Counted from the first letter of the stretch, positions 6,647 through 14,169 are shown. The stretch: DNA of 36,432 nt from Clostridia bacterium (GCA_017390825.1 JAFPAK010000195.1:1-36432), one strand, 5' to 3'. The notes: a model not told the origin generated them from the sequence alone. Numbers and translations are program-made.

Positions 6647-6847
6647 TTAACCCCCCATAACCCTTAGTGCTTCCGATTCTGACACCCTAAAAGAACCTAT
6701 TTTATATAGTGTCAATTTGCCCCTATCTCTTAATTTATACGGATAAGAGCGGTCGCATTTATACTTTTTCACAAACTCCCCGATTTTCATTAAATCGTCG
6801 GGCAAACTATCAACCGGTGATGTTTTAAATTTTATCACTTTAGACAT
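6647..6847 (-). CDS. xis: Excisionase-like helix-turn-helix protein
   Basis: Sixty-six residues with a MerR/excisionase-like winged helix: MKIGEFVKKYKCDRSYPYKLRDRGKL, then YKIGSFRVSESEALRVM. The order helix, recognition helix, small wing with a basic-aromatic strand and a final helix matches HTH_17-type excisionases. Its place two genes upstream of int supports a role as recombination directionality factor. The symbol is by position and fold, not by strong identity. AAAGGA precedes the ATG. Confidence 0.7.
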   Translation of the reverse strand: MSKVIKFKTSPVDSLPDDLMKIGEFVKKYKCDRSYPYKLRDRGKLTLYKIGSFRVSESEALRVMGG

Positions 6848-6885
6848 TTTTATATCCTTTCTTTACGTTTCTTCATGTAGTTTTA

Positions 6886-7131
6886 TTAATCTTTGTATTT
6901 ATCAAGGTACTTTAGAACAATTCTTACTCTCAAAACCGCATAGTCAGAGAATCCTGTAAATTTATTGATTCCGGATTTTTGATAAATATTAAATAAATGC
7001 GTTTTGACAGTCGTGTTTGCTATATTTAGCATTTCGCCAATTTCTTTGTTAGAATAGCCTTTAACTATTAATTTTAAAACTCGCTCCTCCGCCGGAGTAA
7101 AATCATCTTTAAAAACATTGTGATTAGTCAT
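6886..7131 (-). CDS. Stand-alone LuxR/GerE-type HTH protein (first)
   Basis: Eighty-one residues made almost only of a LuxR-type DNA-binding domain: FTPAEERVLKLIVKGYSNKEI (11-31), then the recognition helix region NTTVKTHLFNIYQKSGI (39-55). There is no receiver, PAS or autoinducer domain. It is probably a DNA-binding regulator of the early operon or of int/xis. A second such protein is encoded at 10501-10812. GAGGA precedes the ATG. Confidence 0.82.
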   Translation of the reverse strand: MTNHNVFKDDFTPAEERVLKLIVKGYSNKEIGEMLNIANTTVKTHLFNIYQKSGINKFTGFSDYAVLRVRIVLKYLDKYKD

Positions 7132-7202
7132 AATTTCCTCACTAAAAAATCACCATAAGAATTTTACTTATGATGATTATTGCTAAAAATTTTACTTGAA
7201 AT

Positions 7203-7472
7203 TTATTTTAAAATATTCAAAACCTCTTCAATTTTAATATATTCTTCATTTTCGCCTTTGAGCAATTCGCAATTCTCAATTAAGGCATTAATTTTTTCAT
7301 CCGATAACTCAATTTTATGTTCAAGTTCGCAATTATAAGCCGTTATTCTTATACTTTTCTTTGCCAATTCTGCAATGGTTTTAAAATCCAAGCCGTTAAA
7401 ATACGGGTCAAGAAACGGTTTAATATCTTCTTCCGAATACCAAGTAACCGATTCACCTTTATAATTAGTCAT
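7203..7472 (-). CDS. Hypothetical protein, 89 aa
   Basis: Unknown function. The start is taken as ATG 7472 (MTNYKGES) because it overlaps the stop of the preceding small frame (ATGACTAA); an in-frame ATG at 7481 would add three residues. It contains WYSEEDIKPFLDPYFNGLDF and an acidic helical C-terminus. Nothing in it identifies a fold. Confidence 0.6.
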   Translation of the reverse strand: MTNYKGESVTWYSEEDIKPFLDPYFNGLDFKTIAELAKKSIRITAYNCELEHKIELSDEKINALIENCELLKGENEEYIKIEEVLNILK

Positions 7473-7627
7473 TTTCCACATTTTCGCTGTTCTCTAAAAC
7501 CCATTCAAGAGCTTGTTGCATACCCTATATATTTTATTTTTATATCTGACCAACGTTCCATTGTTGGATGATTTATGCTTTCCTCTAATACCTTTCTTTC
7601 TTCCTTTATTTCTTCAACTGTTTTCAT
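7465..7627 (-). pseudogene. Small phage protein split by a +1 frameshift
   Basis: From ATG 7627 (GGGAG site, overlapping the previous stop) the frame reads MKTVEEIKEERKVLEESINH and continues to TMERWSDIKIKYIGY, then stops at 7505. The +1 frame carries on as MQQALEWVLENSENVEND to 7465. The ALEWVL ending is what such small phage proteins usually have after the charged helix, so the two halves look like one gene of about 54 codons with a 1-bp lesion near 7520. Programmed +1 shifting or a separately started 18-codon ORF (ATG 7521) are alternatives; no classic slippery site is present. Confidence 0.5.
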
Positions 7628-7871
7628 TATTATGCTCCCTTTTTAATCTTCTTTCAAAGAGTTCATTTTCAATTTTTAATTTCATAGCCTGCAAAATATT
7701 TGTTTCAAGATTTTTATAAACGAAATCTTCAATAAGTTCTTGTTTTTTAATTTCGTGTTGTAAAAATTGTCGATGTACTTCATCAATATAATTTGTTTCT
7801 TTTATTTTCATAATATTTTTATTATTTTCTAATAACTCAAAATCTGATTTTAGGGTTATTCCATTTTTCAT
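7614..7871 (-). CDS. Hypothetical helical protein, 85 aa
   Basis: Unknown function. It is predicted to be mostly helical and charged (IDEVHRQFLQHEIKKQELIEDF, ending NELFERRLKREHNNENS), possibly a coiled coil. The start overlaps the stop of the gene upstream (ATGA), with an AAAAAGGA site. The stop overlaps the next start. Confidence 0.6.
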   Translation of the reverse strand: MKNGITLKSDFELLENNKNIMKIKETNYIDEVHRQFLQHEIKKQELIEDFVYKNLETNILQAMKLKIENELFERRLKREHNNENS

Positions 7872-8053
7872 TTATATATCCTTTTTCTTATTGTCATTAA
7901 TTCTTTATTGAGTTCAACTCGCAACCTGTCAAACTTTGCTCTTTCGGGTATTTGATAAATATAATCATTGTCATATTTTGCAATTTCTTTCAAAGCATTA
8001 ACTATTTGCTTTGTCATTTGCTCAATATAGGTTATTTCTTCTTTTTTAAGCAT
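7868..8053 (-). CDS. Hypothetical helical protein, 61 aa
   Basis: Sixty-one residues, mostly helical (EEITYIEQMTKQIVNALKEIAK, then ERAKFDRLRVELNKELMTI). It begins inside the end of the YopX-like gene. No family is recognised. Confidence 0.6.
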   Translation of the reverse strand: MLKKEEITYIEQMTKQIVNALKEIAKYDNDYIYQIPERAKFDRLRVELNKELMTIRKRIYK

Positions 8054-8519
8054 TTAATAAGTCCTTATTTTCGTAAATATTTCCGATTACTTCAATATCT
8101 TTATCAGCGTAACTGTGATTATTTTCAAAGTATTTAAAACCACATTCTCTATCACTTGCACATTTATCTTTATTTTTATATTCAAAATCAGGTACTAAAA
8201 TAAATCTATTTTTAAACCAAGTTATAATCCATTTACATCTAGTTCCCTTATCAACAATATCCCCCTCATAAATCAATTTTCCATTTTTGTCTTTTAAGCC
8301 TGTGCATTGCATAACTATACAATCTTGTTCATAATCATCAAAAGTTGCCCAACTATAACTATCTTCGCAATCATCCTCAAAATCACCTAATCCCAATTTT
8401 ATAAGAGTTCCACTTTGAGTAATTATTAGTTGATAGTCGCTTCCAATTGGATATCTGGTATCTTCTATAAATTTATTATATTTTTTACTCCATACTCTGA
8501 ACTTAAACCTATCATTCAT
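8046..8519 (-). CDS. YopX-family protein
   Basis: A 157-residue protein of the YopX family, common in prophages of low-GC bacteria. The signature parts are the start MNDRFKFRVWSKKYNKFI, the central CTGLKDKNGKLIYEGDIV and the end DIEVIGNIYENKDLL. The family has a beta-barrel-like fold and no established function. It lies in the accessory part of the leftward early operon. Confidence 0.88.
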   Translation of the reverse strand: MNDRFKFRVWSKKYNKFIEDTRYPIGSDYQLIITQSGTLIKLGLGDFEDDCEDSYSWATFDDYEQDCIVMQCTGLKDKNGKLIYEGDIVDKGTRCKWIITWFKNRFILVPDFEYKNKDKCASDRECGFKYFENNHSYADKDIEVIGNIYENKDLLNA

Positions 8520-8766
8520 TCAATATTCTCCTTATTTCCTCTTTTTCTTGGTCTGTTAAAACTTTCCAGCAACTATTTAATAAAGCCAACACACTAAATG
8601 CTTCAGTTGCCCCTTGTCCTTCAAAGCCTACAATTCTATTGCCTACCATTCTATTGGCTATACAAGCGTATTCAAAGTTTTTTAAACCTACATCCATACA
8701 TTGATTGCTTACAATGTTTTTTAATTTTTTGATTTTTTCTTGTGGTAATATATCAATCTCTGTCAT
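8512..8766 (-). CDS. Hypothetical protein, 84 aa
   Basis: Unknown function. ATG 8766 lies in a GAGGTTTTAAATGACAGA-like block that encodes both the end of the preceding gene and this gene's ribosome site and start. A segment NRMVGNRIVGFEGQGATEAFSVLALL is followed by a charged helix, DQEKEEIRRILNE. Confidence 0.6.
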   Translation of the reverse strand: MTEIDILPQEKIKKLKNIVSNQCMDVGLKNFEYACIANRMVGNRIVGFEGQGATEAFSVLALLNSCWKVLTDQEKEEIRRILNE

Positions 8767-9052
8767 TTAAAACCTCAATATCAAATAATTGTAAAATTTC
8801 TGTTCCTAATTCTGCTATACCCCCTGATGTACATTCGAAGCAATCAACATCTTTAATCGGGTCTTTGCAAGAACACTCGCTTTGTGCATCTTCACATTTT
8901 TCTACAATTTGCTTTATTGTACAGTTTTCAACATTTTTACAAAGTGTTTTATATTCTTCATCTTCTATGCAAAATACTCTACTCGGCTGTCCCATTCTCC
9001 ATTTCGCACAAGGACAATTTCGGATGATATATTTTTGTTTAGTTTCTGTCAT
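8753..9052 (-). CDS. Cysteine-rich hypothetical protein, 99 aa
   Basis: Ten cysteines in 99 residues, mostly in pairs (NCPCAKW, ECSCKD, DCFEC), suggest metal binding. No known finger spacing is matched with certainty. It ends EVLNDRD, nearly the same as the EVLNDRN end of the gene upstream, because the DNA block that makes the next ribosome site is duplicated. Confidence 0.6.
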   Translation of the reverse strand: MTETKQKYIIRNCPCAKWRMGQPSRVFCIEDEEYKTLCKNVENCTIKQIVEKCEDAQSECSCKDPIKDVDCFECTSGGIAELGTEILQLFDIEVLNDRD

Positions 9053-9449
9053 TTAAAACCTCGTTTACTATTTTTTCAATGTCCTTAATTATTTTCCTGG
9101 TTTCTTCTAACCCGAATGTCATATATGCAGTTTTAAAGCGAAATTCGATTATATTTTTTATATCCGCTATCGCGATTTTAAAATTGACATAATCTTGTTC
9201 TATTTCTTTTAGCTTCTCATTCTCTTGTTTTAATTCTTTTACTAATGTTTCATCTATAAATGGTATAGGTATTGATTTTGCTTTTTTCAACGCTTCATTC
9301 TCTTGTTTTAAGCGTTGGAGTTGTTTAAAATAGCAATTTTGTGCTTCACATTCATTGGTATAGAGTTCACAACAATATGGTTCATCGTCTTTGTTGTAAC
9401 AACAACATTCTGCTACATTTACACCGTCAATTATTATTTCTTCGCTCAT
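9039..9449 (-). CDS. Cysteine-rich N-terminus with coiled coil, 136 aa
   Basis: The first 40 residues hold seven cysteines (ECCCYNKDDEPYCC, NECEAQNCYF). A coiled coil follows (QLQRLKQENEALKKA, then LVKELKQENEKLKEIEQD). The layout of Cys cluster plus heptads recurs in phage proteins of unknown role. The stop lies inside the next gene's start block. Confidence 0.65.
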   Translation of the reverse strand: MSEEIIIDGVNVAECCCYNKDDEPYCCELYTNECEAQNCYFKQLQRLKQENEALKKAKSIPIPFIDETLVKELKQENEKLKEIEQDYVNFKIAIADIKNIIEFRFKTAYMTFGLEETRKIIKDIEKIVNEVLNDRN

Positions 9450-9718
9450 TCTTCCTCCACCTTTCGTAATTTAATCTCTACACTACTAATTTTATTTTCT
9501 TGTATATCCTCTTTTGTTTGCCATTCTTTAATTTCTGTAAATTCATCCATACCTGATACATACATCATATCTTTATTGTCAAATTTAACTATTTTTAAAT
9601 ATGGTTCTTTCGGTGCATATTTTCTTTCTTCTTCTGTTCTTTGCGGATAATGTACCCATTTTAGAATATCACCATAATTGATAACGCTTCCGTTTGTATC
9701 TGTGTAATTTGTTTTCAT
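9446..9718 (-). CDS. Hypothetical protein, 90 aa
   Basis: Unknown. It has a small beta-rich body (GSVINYGDILKWVHYP, then YLKIVKFDNKDMMYVSG) with a possible SH3-like look, and a charged end, EIKLRKVEEE. It overlaps both neighbours by 4 bp, so it is in a tightly coupled operon. Confidence 0.6.
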   Translation of the reverse strand: MKTNYTDTNGSVINYGDILKWVHYPQRTEEERKYAPKEPYLKIVKFDNKDMMYVSGMDEFTEIKEWQTKEDIQENKISSVEIKLRKVEEE

Positions 9719-10074
9719 TCTTCCTCCTTAAATAGTTGTTGGATTTGGTGTTTACATTTTTCGTGCCCGTATTTTTTAGATGCATACCAAAGCAAAATCT
9801 TTTCTAATATCATTGCTTCAAGTTCGGGAATATTTTTGGCCCATAAATTATGAAAATTAGTTCCGCAAAAATAAGAGCATATACATATTAATTCGAGCAA
9901 AAACCTGTCTGTAATTTCGGGGTAAACCAGAATGCTATTTTTGCAGGGCTTCTCATTGTGACAATGACAATTAAAGTCAATATCAATACACCTATCAAAA
10001 CCAATATAGCAAACATATATTTGTGGTTTTATCCCAAAAGTTTTAAAAAATTCTTGTTCTAGTTCGGTTGTCAT
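9715..10074 (-). CDS. Hypothetical cysteine-containing protein, 119 aa
   Basis: Unknown. The first half is Cys/His-rich (YVCYIGFDRCIDIDF, NCHCHNEKPC), possibly metal-binding. The second half is a helical, largely hydrophobic stretch (FLLELICICSYFCG, ELEAMILEKILLWYASKKYGHEKCKH). Overlapping starts and stops link it to its neighbours. Confidence 0.58.
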   Translation of the reverse strand: MTTELEQEFFKTFGIKPQIYVCYIGFDRCIDIDFNCHCHNEKPCKNSILVYPEITDRFLLELICICSYFCGTNFHNLWAKNIPELEAMILEKILLWYASKKYGHEKCKHQIQQLFKEEE

Positions 10075-10319
10075 TTTGTTACACCCTCTCTATTGATTTC
10101 ATTCCATCTATTAACAAGCTCTTTGATTTCGTATCTTTGCAATCTTGTTCTGTTTTTTGTGCTGCCTTGACAATATTTAGAACAACCTATTTCATGCGTC
10201 CACCATTCCCAATCAGGTTTTCCTTTTATTTCTGCTTCTGCACCACAATATTTACAATTTAATATTTTAGGTGGATTTTCTTTAAACCATTCGGGCATAT
10301 TAGGCATTATTATTGTCAT
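10071..10319 (-). CDS. Lar-like zinc-finger protein
   Basis: Eighty-two residues. NCKYCG (CxxC) and GCSKYC provide a four-cysteine zinc site, with WTHEIG between them and a final helix ending LVNRWNEI. This order, CPxCG-type knuckle, W/H strand, second Cys pair and terminal WN, is that of the Lar (restriction alleviation) family common in phages. Lar eases type I restriction in lambdoid phages; whether this protein does is inference. Confidence 0.65.
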   Translation of the reverse strand: MTIIMPNMPEWFKENPPKILNCKYCGAEAEIKGKPDWEWWTHEIGCSKYCQGSTKNRTRLQRYEIKELVNRWNEINREGVTK

Positions 10320-10504
10320 TCTTCCTCGCTTTCAAGCCATTGTTTGATACCATTTATACTTCTCACCGGATTAAAGCCTGTTAATTCTATTCCTATTCTT
10401 TTTAGTGTATTGGTAGCACCTATGTACATAGCTTTATCAATTTTATGTAAACACTCCGCCATCTCATCAATACTCATAGCTTTTATTTTTTGATAATTAT
10501 TCAT
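10316..10504 (-). CDS. Hypothetical protein, 62 aa
   Basis: Starts MNNYQKIKAMSIDEMAE and ends GIKQWLESEEE. Many low-GC phages carry small proteins with this framing (NYxKIKxMSxxEMAxxL ... WLxxE), usually with a Cys cluster in the middle. Here only one Cys remains. Function unknown. Confidence 0.65.
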   Translation of the reverse strand: MNNYQKIKAMSIDEMAECLHKIDKAMYIGATNTLKRIGIELTGFNPVRSINGIKQWLESEEE

Positions 10505-10812
10505 ATCTTCCCTTCTTTAAATAAAATCACTGCCTGTGCTTTATTTTCCACCCCGATTTTGGAGCAAATTAAAGAAGTGTAAGAATAAACGCTATTTTTT
10601 ATCATACCTAAACTTTCAGCTATTTCTTTTGCTTCAAAGCCTTTTGCTAAAAGCTCTAATATCTGTCGTTCCCTGCTTGTTAAACTGCACGGTTTTTTAT
10701 CCTCGATTTTGACTGCAAAAACGCTTTCAATAAAGTCTTCTAAAAATTTGACCGTTTCTGCCTTTATTTGGTCTTTCCTCGGCTCATGGACTCCGTCATA
10801 GGTTGTATTCAT
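10501..10812 (-). CDS. Stand-alone LuxR/GerE-type HTH protein (second)
   Basis: A 103-residue protein with a short N-terminal extension and a LuxR-type HTH at about 43-98: SLTSRERQILELLAKGFEAKEI, then NSVYSYTSLICSKIGVENKAQAV. It has no sensory domain. With the 6886-7131 protein it makes two separate GerE-type regulators in one early operon. GAGGTG precedes the ATG. Its place just after the replication genes suggests a timing role. Confidence 0.82.
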   Translation of the reverse strand: MNTTYDGVHEPRKDQIKAETVKFLEDFIESVFAVKIEDKKPCSLTSRERQILELLAKGFEAKEIAESLGMIKNSVYSYTSLICSKIGVENKAQAVILFKEGKI

Positions 10813-11202
10813 CTAATACACCTCGATTATTTTCCAGCCGGTTATTCCGGGGTTTAATATTTCATACGTTTTAATCATTTTTTCTTCGCTCATTCCTTTT
10901 GGAAAAACGTCGTTTGAGGTGATGCAATCATAAACAGGGTTATAGACTTTGACTTGTTGATATCCGGTATATGATTTTTTAAATTCCTCTTTATAACAGC
11001 TTTTTGACCATTCAAGGATATTTTTAACCGGGGGAACGAAGTCTTTGTCATTATTTTTGGAAATAACATCAAGTAATTTGTAAAAATCAACCTTGCCGCA
11101 AATTTTTAGCAGGTTGCTTGCGTATTCTTCCCGTTTTTCTTCCTCATTTGTCGCACAGACATAACGGTTAAATACCTTATCGATAAACTCATCAAGGTCC
11201 AT
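10813..11202 (-). CDS. Hypothetical protein next to replication initiator, 129 aa
   Basis: Unknown. It is a mixed helical protein (FIDKVFNRYVCATNEEEKREEYA, KICGKVDFYKLLDVIS, VKNILEWSKSCYKEEF). Its start lies inside the end of the DnaD-like gene, so the two are translationally coupled. In similar phages a helicase loader or replication accessory protein often sits here, but no ATPase motif is present. Confidence 0.6.
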   Translation of the reverse strand: MDLDEFIDKVFNRYVCATNEEEKREEYASNLLKICGKVDFYKLLDVISKNNDKDFVPPVKNILEWSKSCYKEEFKKSYTGYQQVKVYNPVYDCITSNDVFPKGMSEEKMIKTYEILNPGITGWKIIEVY

Positions 11203-12007
11203 TAGTTGCCTCCATTCTTGCCTTCACGCTAGCTACAATGTCAGCTGTGGTCTTTTTAGTGTCGGTTTTTTGAGGGGGTTTTGCTTTGTAAAACCCTGAA
11301 TATATCCGGCTGTGGTTTTTAATCAGACTCTTTAAGTCGATTTTATTATCGAGCAAAAAGACCTGTTCGTTTGCCTTTTGGCACAATTCAAAAAAATAAG
11401 AAAAATCAAAATCAATAAAAAACAAAAAATCCTTAATTGTCTGTCGCAGCTCTAAATCCCTCTTTTCAAACTTTAAAGGAACAAGAGCTTTACAGTTCTC
11501 GGAATAAAAATCAAAAACTTTGTTGACATTCTTGTCAAACATCAAATCACAATTTAAAAATTTAGAATCGTCAGAAAGAGAGACGCTATTATTTCTTTCT
11601 TTCTTATCATTCTTTTCATTCTTTTCATTCTTGTTTGTTGTTAGTTGTTTGTTAGTTGTTTGTTGATTGCCTGTTAGTTGTGTGTTAGTTTGCTTGTTAG
11701 TTTCTTGAAAGCGAATCCAGTTTTTCACCGTTATTATTGAATATCGGCTTGTTGATTTGTTTGTTAGTTCGCCTGTTAGATTTAACTTTTTTATTGAAGT
11801 TCTAACGGACTGAACTCCAATATTCAAGTCTGACGCTATTTTTTCGTAACTGGTAACAAACTGACCTTTTTTTATTTCAACTCCCTGCCATTTTTTAGGC
11901 TCATGGTTGGCTTTTAATAAACAGTAAATAAACACTCTAAATGTGTTTGCATCTTGAAACCAATCCCAATCTAACAAACTCCGATATAGTTTAATATATC
12001 CTTGCAT
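11192..12007 (-). CDS. Replication initiator, DnaD-like / replisome organiser
   Basis: A 271-residue protein. Residues 1-101 form the winged-helix N-terminus of phage replisome organisers (GYIKLYRSLLDWDWFQDANT, KKGQFVTSYEKIASDLNIGVQSVRT, then SIITVKNWIRFQ). A low-complexity Thr/Gln/Asn/Lys linker spans about 102-136. A helical C-terminal domain follows, probably for helicase or loader contact. The family binds the phage origin and loads the host replisome. The linker DNA carries iteron-like repeats (11639-11782), as expected for an origin inside the initiator gene. Confidence 0.82.
   Translation of the reverse strand: MQGYIKLYRSLLDWDWFQDANTFRVFIYCLLKANHEPKKWQGVEIKKGQFVTSYEKIASDLNIGVQSVRTSIKKLNLTGELTNKSTSRYSIITVKNWIRFQETNKQTNTQLTGNQQTTNKQLTTNKNEKNEKNDKKERNNSVSLSDDSKFLNCDLMFDKNVNKVFDFYSENCKALVPLKFEKRDLELRQTIKDFLFFIDFDFSYFFELCQKANEQVFLLDNKIDLKSLIKNHSRIYSGFYKAKPPQKTDTKKTTADIVASVKARMEATNGP
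11639..11782. repeat. Iteron-like array, candidate replication origin
   Basis: The 9-bp word TGTTAGTTG or a close variant starts at 11639, 11650, 11661 (degenerate), 11672, 11683 and 11695, an 11-bp period with a final 12. A second cluster starts at 11750 (degenerate), 11762 and 11774, a 12-bp period. Eleven is not a multiple of three, so the protein sequence is not what is being repeated; the DNA is. One-turn spacing on the helix face fits initiator binding sites. Confidence 0.7.
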
Positions 12008-12012
12008 AATAA

Positions 12013-12201
12013 TTAACTCTTTTTAAAATCATTAATGCACTGATACCATTCGTCTTTTTCTTTTGATTTTTTCAGGTCAATATTCAACCAATCACCCTCT
12101 GTTTGATTTTCTAAAATAGTTTTTTTATTTATTCCAAGTTTGATGATTTCGCCGTATTGAGTTGTAACGGTCTTTACTTTAATTCCTTTCGCAAATTCCA
12201 C
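12013..12201 (-). CDS. Small phage protein of recombination module, 62 aa
   Basis: Starts at GTG 12201 with AAGGGG upstream. MEFAKGIKVKTVTTQYGEIIK, then LGINKKTIL and WLNIDLKKSKEKDEW, resembles small proteins found beside annealing proteins and SSBs in low-GC phages (pattern: KFGEIIKLxI ... WxNIDIKK). The family function is not established. Confidence 0.68.
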   Translation of the reverse strand: MEFAKGIKVKTVTTQYGEIIKLGINKKTILENQTEGDWLNIDLKKSKEKDEWYQCINDFKKS

Positions 12202-12202
12202 T

Positions 12203-12976
12203 TTATTCCCCTTTCAATTTCTGTTCTAGTTTTAACGTTTGTTGCCCCTTTTTTTCTGTTTCAGGCATTCTGAAAAAGTCCTCTTTTTTGTTTCTACCTT
12301 TAGCGATAGCAGAATAAACCGCCCTTAACGTTATAAGGTCCTTTTCGGTAATCATATCAAGCTCTAAGCATAAATAATTTTGAATATCGTCTGCCGATAC
12401 TCCGATTTTTTCAAATGCTTCAAGACAGTTGTCTATATTTTCCTGATGTTTGCTTTTATATGGCTTTATGTCTGCCCCCTGATTAATTTGTTTAAAATCT
12501 GGTTGTTTTTGTTTAAATTCGTCAGGCAAAGCCCAATCGGGCAGAATCGGAGTTTCCGATATTTCGTAATTATCGCCGTAAGTGTTTTTGATTTTCACCC
12601 ATTGCCCAGGCAAATTATATAAATATCTTCCGATTCCCCATTGAACAGCAGCACGCTTCATTGAATCCGATATACCGCCTTTTGTAGCTTCAATTTTTGT
12701 GTCTGAAGCTCCGTCATATTTTGTTATCCATTCGCCATTAATACGAAGCGATAAGCCGCAGATTTTGCCTTTTTCAGTTACAATAAATTCATTTTTCCAA
12801 TTATTAAAGCCTATAACCTCATCAAGTCTGTTTTGCACTGCTCTGTTTTGAATATAAGCAACGGCAAGACCCTTTGTTTTATCTTTGGTTTTTGCTGATA
12901 TCCTAAATTCTATTTCATCAGGTCTGAAAGGCTTTTTTAACTGTTCTTCAAGCCAAGTAAGATTGATAGTTTCCAT
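12203..12976 (-). CDS. Rad52/Rad22-type single-strand annealing protein
   Basis: A 257-residue recombinase. The annealing core spans about 10-125: LEEQLKKPFRPDEIEFR, AYIQNRAVQNRLDEVIGFNNW, GEWITKYDGASDT, EATKGGISDSMKRAAVQWG, then IGRYLYNLPGQWV. This is the Rad52_Rad22 fold used by phages for annealing of exonuclease-made ends. A linker and a small helical C-terminal domain (130-250) follow. Directly upstream is a RecE-like exonuclease, giving a two-component recombination pair. A GAGGC site lies in the last codons of the upstream gene. Confidence 0.93.
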   Translation of the reverse strand: METINLTWLEEQLKKPFRPDEIEFRISAKTKDKTKGLAVAYIQNRAVQNRLDEVIGFNNWKNEFIVTEKGKICGLSLRINGEWITKYDGASDTKIEATKGGISDSMKRAAVQWGIGRYLYNLPGQWVKIKNTYGDNYEISETPILPDWALPDEFKQKQPDFKQINQGADIKPYKSKHQENIDNCLEAFEKIGVSADDIQNYLCLELDMITEKDLITLRAVYSAIAKGRNKKEDFFRMPETEKKGQQTLKLEQKLKGE

Positions 12977-12978
12977 AA

Positions 12979-13989
12979 TTAAGCCTCATACTTCATTAAT
13001 TCGTAATCAATCCATTTTGGAGCATACAATATTCCGTTTTCTTTGTCGTATGTTCCGAAAATATCATCAGGAGCAGGCTCAATTCTTAATTCAATAATTT
13101 TATCTGAATATCCCCCCCAAATTCCTGAATACCGACATTCAAGATATTTTTCAATTCCTGAATAAATAGCTTTTTCGCCCCAGTTTATAATATGGTCTGT
13201 GGCAGGGTTAAATATTTGCGTAACAAACGGTGCTTCTTTTTCTTGCACTATAAAAAAGAAGTTTTGAACATCAATGCCTGTTACTGCTTTAATTCCCATA
13301 CGGTACATTGCCGCCTGAATATGATATCCGTATTTTACAAAAGAGCCATAAAAAGTTTCGGGTTTTGCACTGTCCGTTGTCTTATAATCAGGAACATCTA
13401 AGCAGTCGTATGGCAAATAATCAGGTCGGCATTTAAGCCAAACATTTGTTTTTTCATCTAACCAAAATATTGATAATTCCGATTCGCCTTTTTGGCTTAA
13501 TGCGTTTTTACATTCTGTATTTCCATTAATAGCTTTTGCCATACAAACAACCTGGTTTAATTCGGAAGCTGTTAGGTGTATCGCCTTTGGTTGAATTCCT
13601 GCTTTGTTTAATAAAATTTCCATTAAATCAGCAACTAAAAATTTTTTAATTGAATCGTCGTAACCAAAAGTTTTTAATAAAGTTATTAATTCATCTTTTT
13701 TCATTTCAGAATACGGGTTATGCCAGTATTCTTTTTCAAACTCTCCCCTGCCCTCTAAAATATATTTATGAGCAGCCTTTCCAATTTTAAAATATGGTTT
13801 TTCTTTTGGCTCATATTCACCTGATAAGTATTTATAATAATATTTTGCAGGGCAATCTATTAAAGTTTTTAAGCCTGAATTAGATAATGCAGGCAATTTA
13901 TGGTAAACTTCATTTGGCATATTTCTAACTATGCAGGGTTCTTTTATTTCCATTCCCTCAACATAATTAATTATCTTGTCTTTTATCAT
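12979..13989 (-). CDS. RecE-like PD-(D/E)XK exonuclease
   Basis: A 336-residue protein of the exodeoxyribonuclease VIII-like group (DUF3799 type). Opening motif: MPNEVYHKLPALSNSGLKTL, then CPAKYYYKYLSG. Nuclease motifs are GKAAHKYILE (H74), the ELSIFW strand (171-176), CRPD190, D201-Y-K203-T (the D-xK pair) and Q225xxxY229 (YHIQAAMYRMG). It degrades one strand from DNA ends so that the Rad52-type partner can anneal. It is coupled to that gene, with a 2-bp gap. No clear Shine-Dalgarno site is seen before ATG 13989. Confidence 0.92.
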   Translation of the reverse strand: MIKDKIINYVEGMEIKEPCIVRNMPNEVYHKLPALSNSGLKTLIDCPAKYYYKYLSGEYEPKEKPYFKIGKAAHKYILEGRGEFEKEYWHNPYSEMKKDELITLLKTFGYDDSIKKFLVADLMEILLNKAGIQPKAIHLTASELNQVVCMAKAINGNTECKNALSQKGESELSIFWLDEKTNVWLKCRPDYLPYDCLDVPDYKTTDSAKPETFYGSFVKYGYHIQAAMYRMGIKAVTGIDVQNFFFIVQEKEAPFVTQIFNPATDHIINWGEKAIYSGIEKYLECRYSGIWGGYSDKIIELRIEPAPDDIFGTYDKENGILYAPKWIDYELMKYEA

Positions 13990-14041
13990 TTTTTATGTTA
14001 TTCTTTCTTTGATTAAATTCCAGTATAAAAAAGTAGATAGA

Positions 14042-14067
14042 AGCTCCTATATTTAGGAGCTTTTTTA
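14042..14067 (+). terminator. Intrinsic terminator-like hairpin
   Basis: A 9-bp stem (AAGCTCCTA / TAGGAGCTT) with a 4-base loop and six Ts on the plus strand. It sits between the exonuclease and the small genes upstream of it, on the strand opposite to them. It may stop rightward antisense transcription, or act as a hairpin in the leftward message. Confidence 0.65.
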
Positions 14068-14085
14068 GTAATATAAAAAGTCTTC

Positions 14086-14169
14086 TATTTCAGCTTCAAA
14101 GACTTCTGCAAAATAATCATCCCAGCTGTGCAACTGTTCGACTTCATCAATATTTGTTTGTTCATCCAT
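14086..14169 (-). CDS. Very small acidic ORF, 27 aa
   Basis: ATG 14169 with AGGAGT at good spacing and a start overlapping the stop of the gene upstream. It begins MDEQTNIDEVEQLHSWDDYF. No homology is recognised. It is supported only by its ribosome site and overlap, so it is tentative. Confidence 0.4.

Noticed and set aside
11926..11934. Further copies of the TGTTTATTT operator word (also at 22999-23007)
   Set aside because: Both lie within coding sequence and one or two chance copies are expected in AT-rich DNA of this length.
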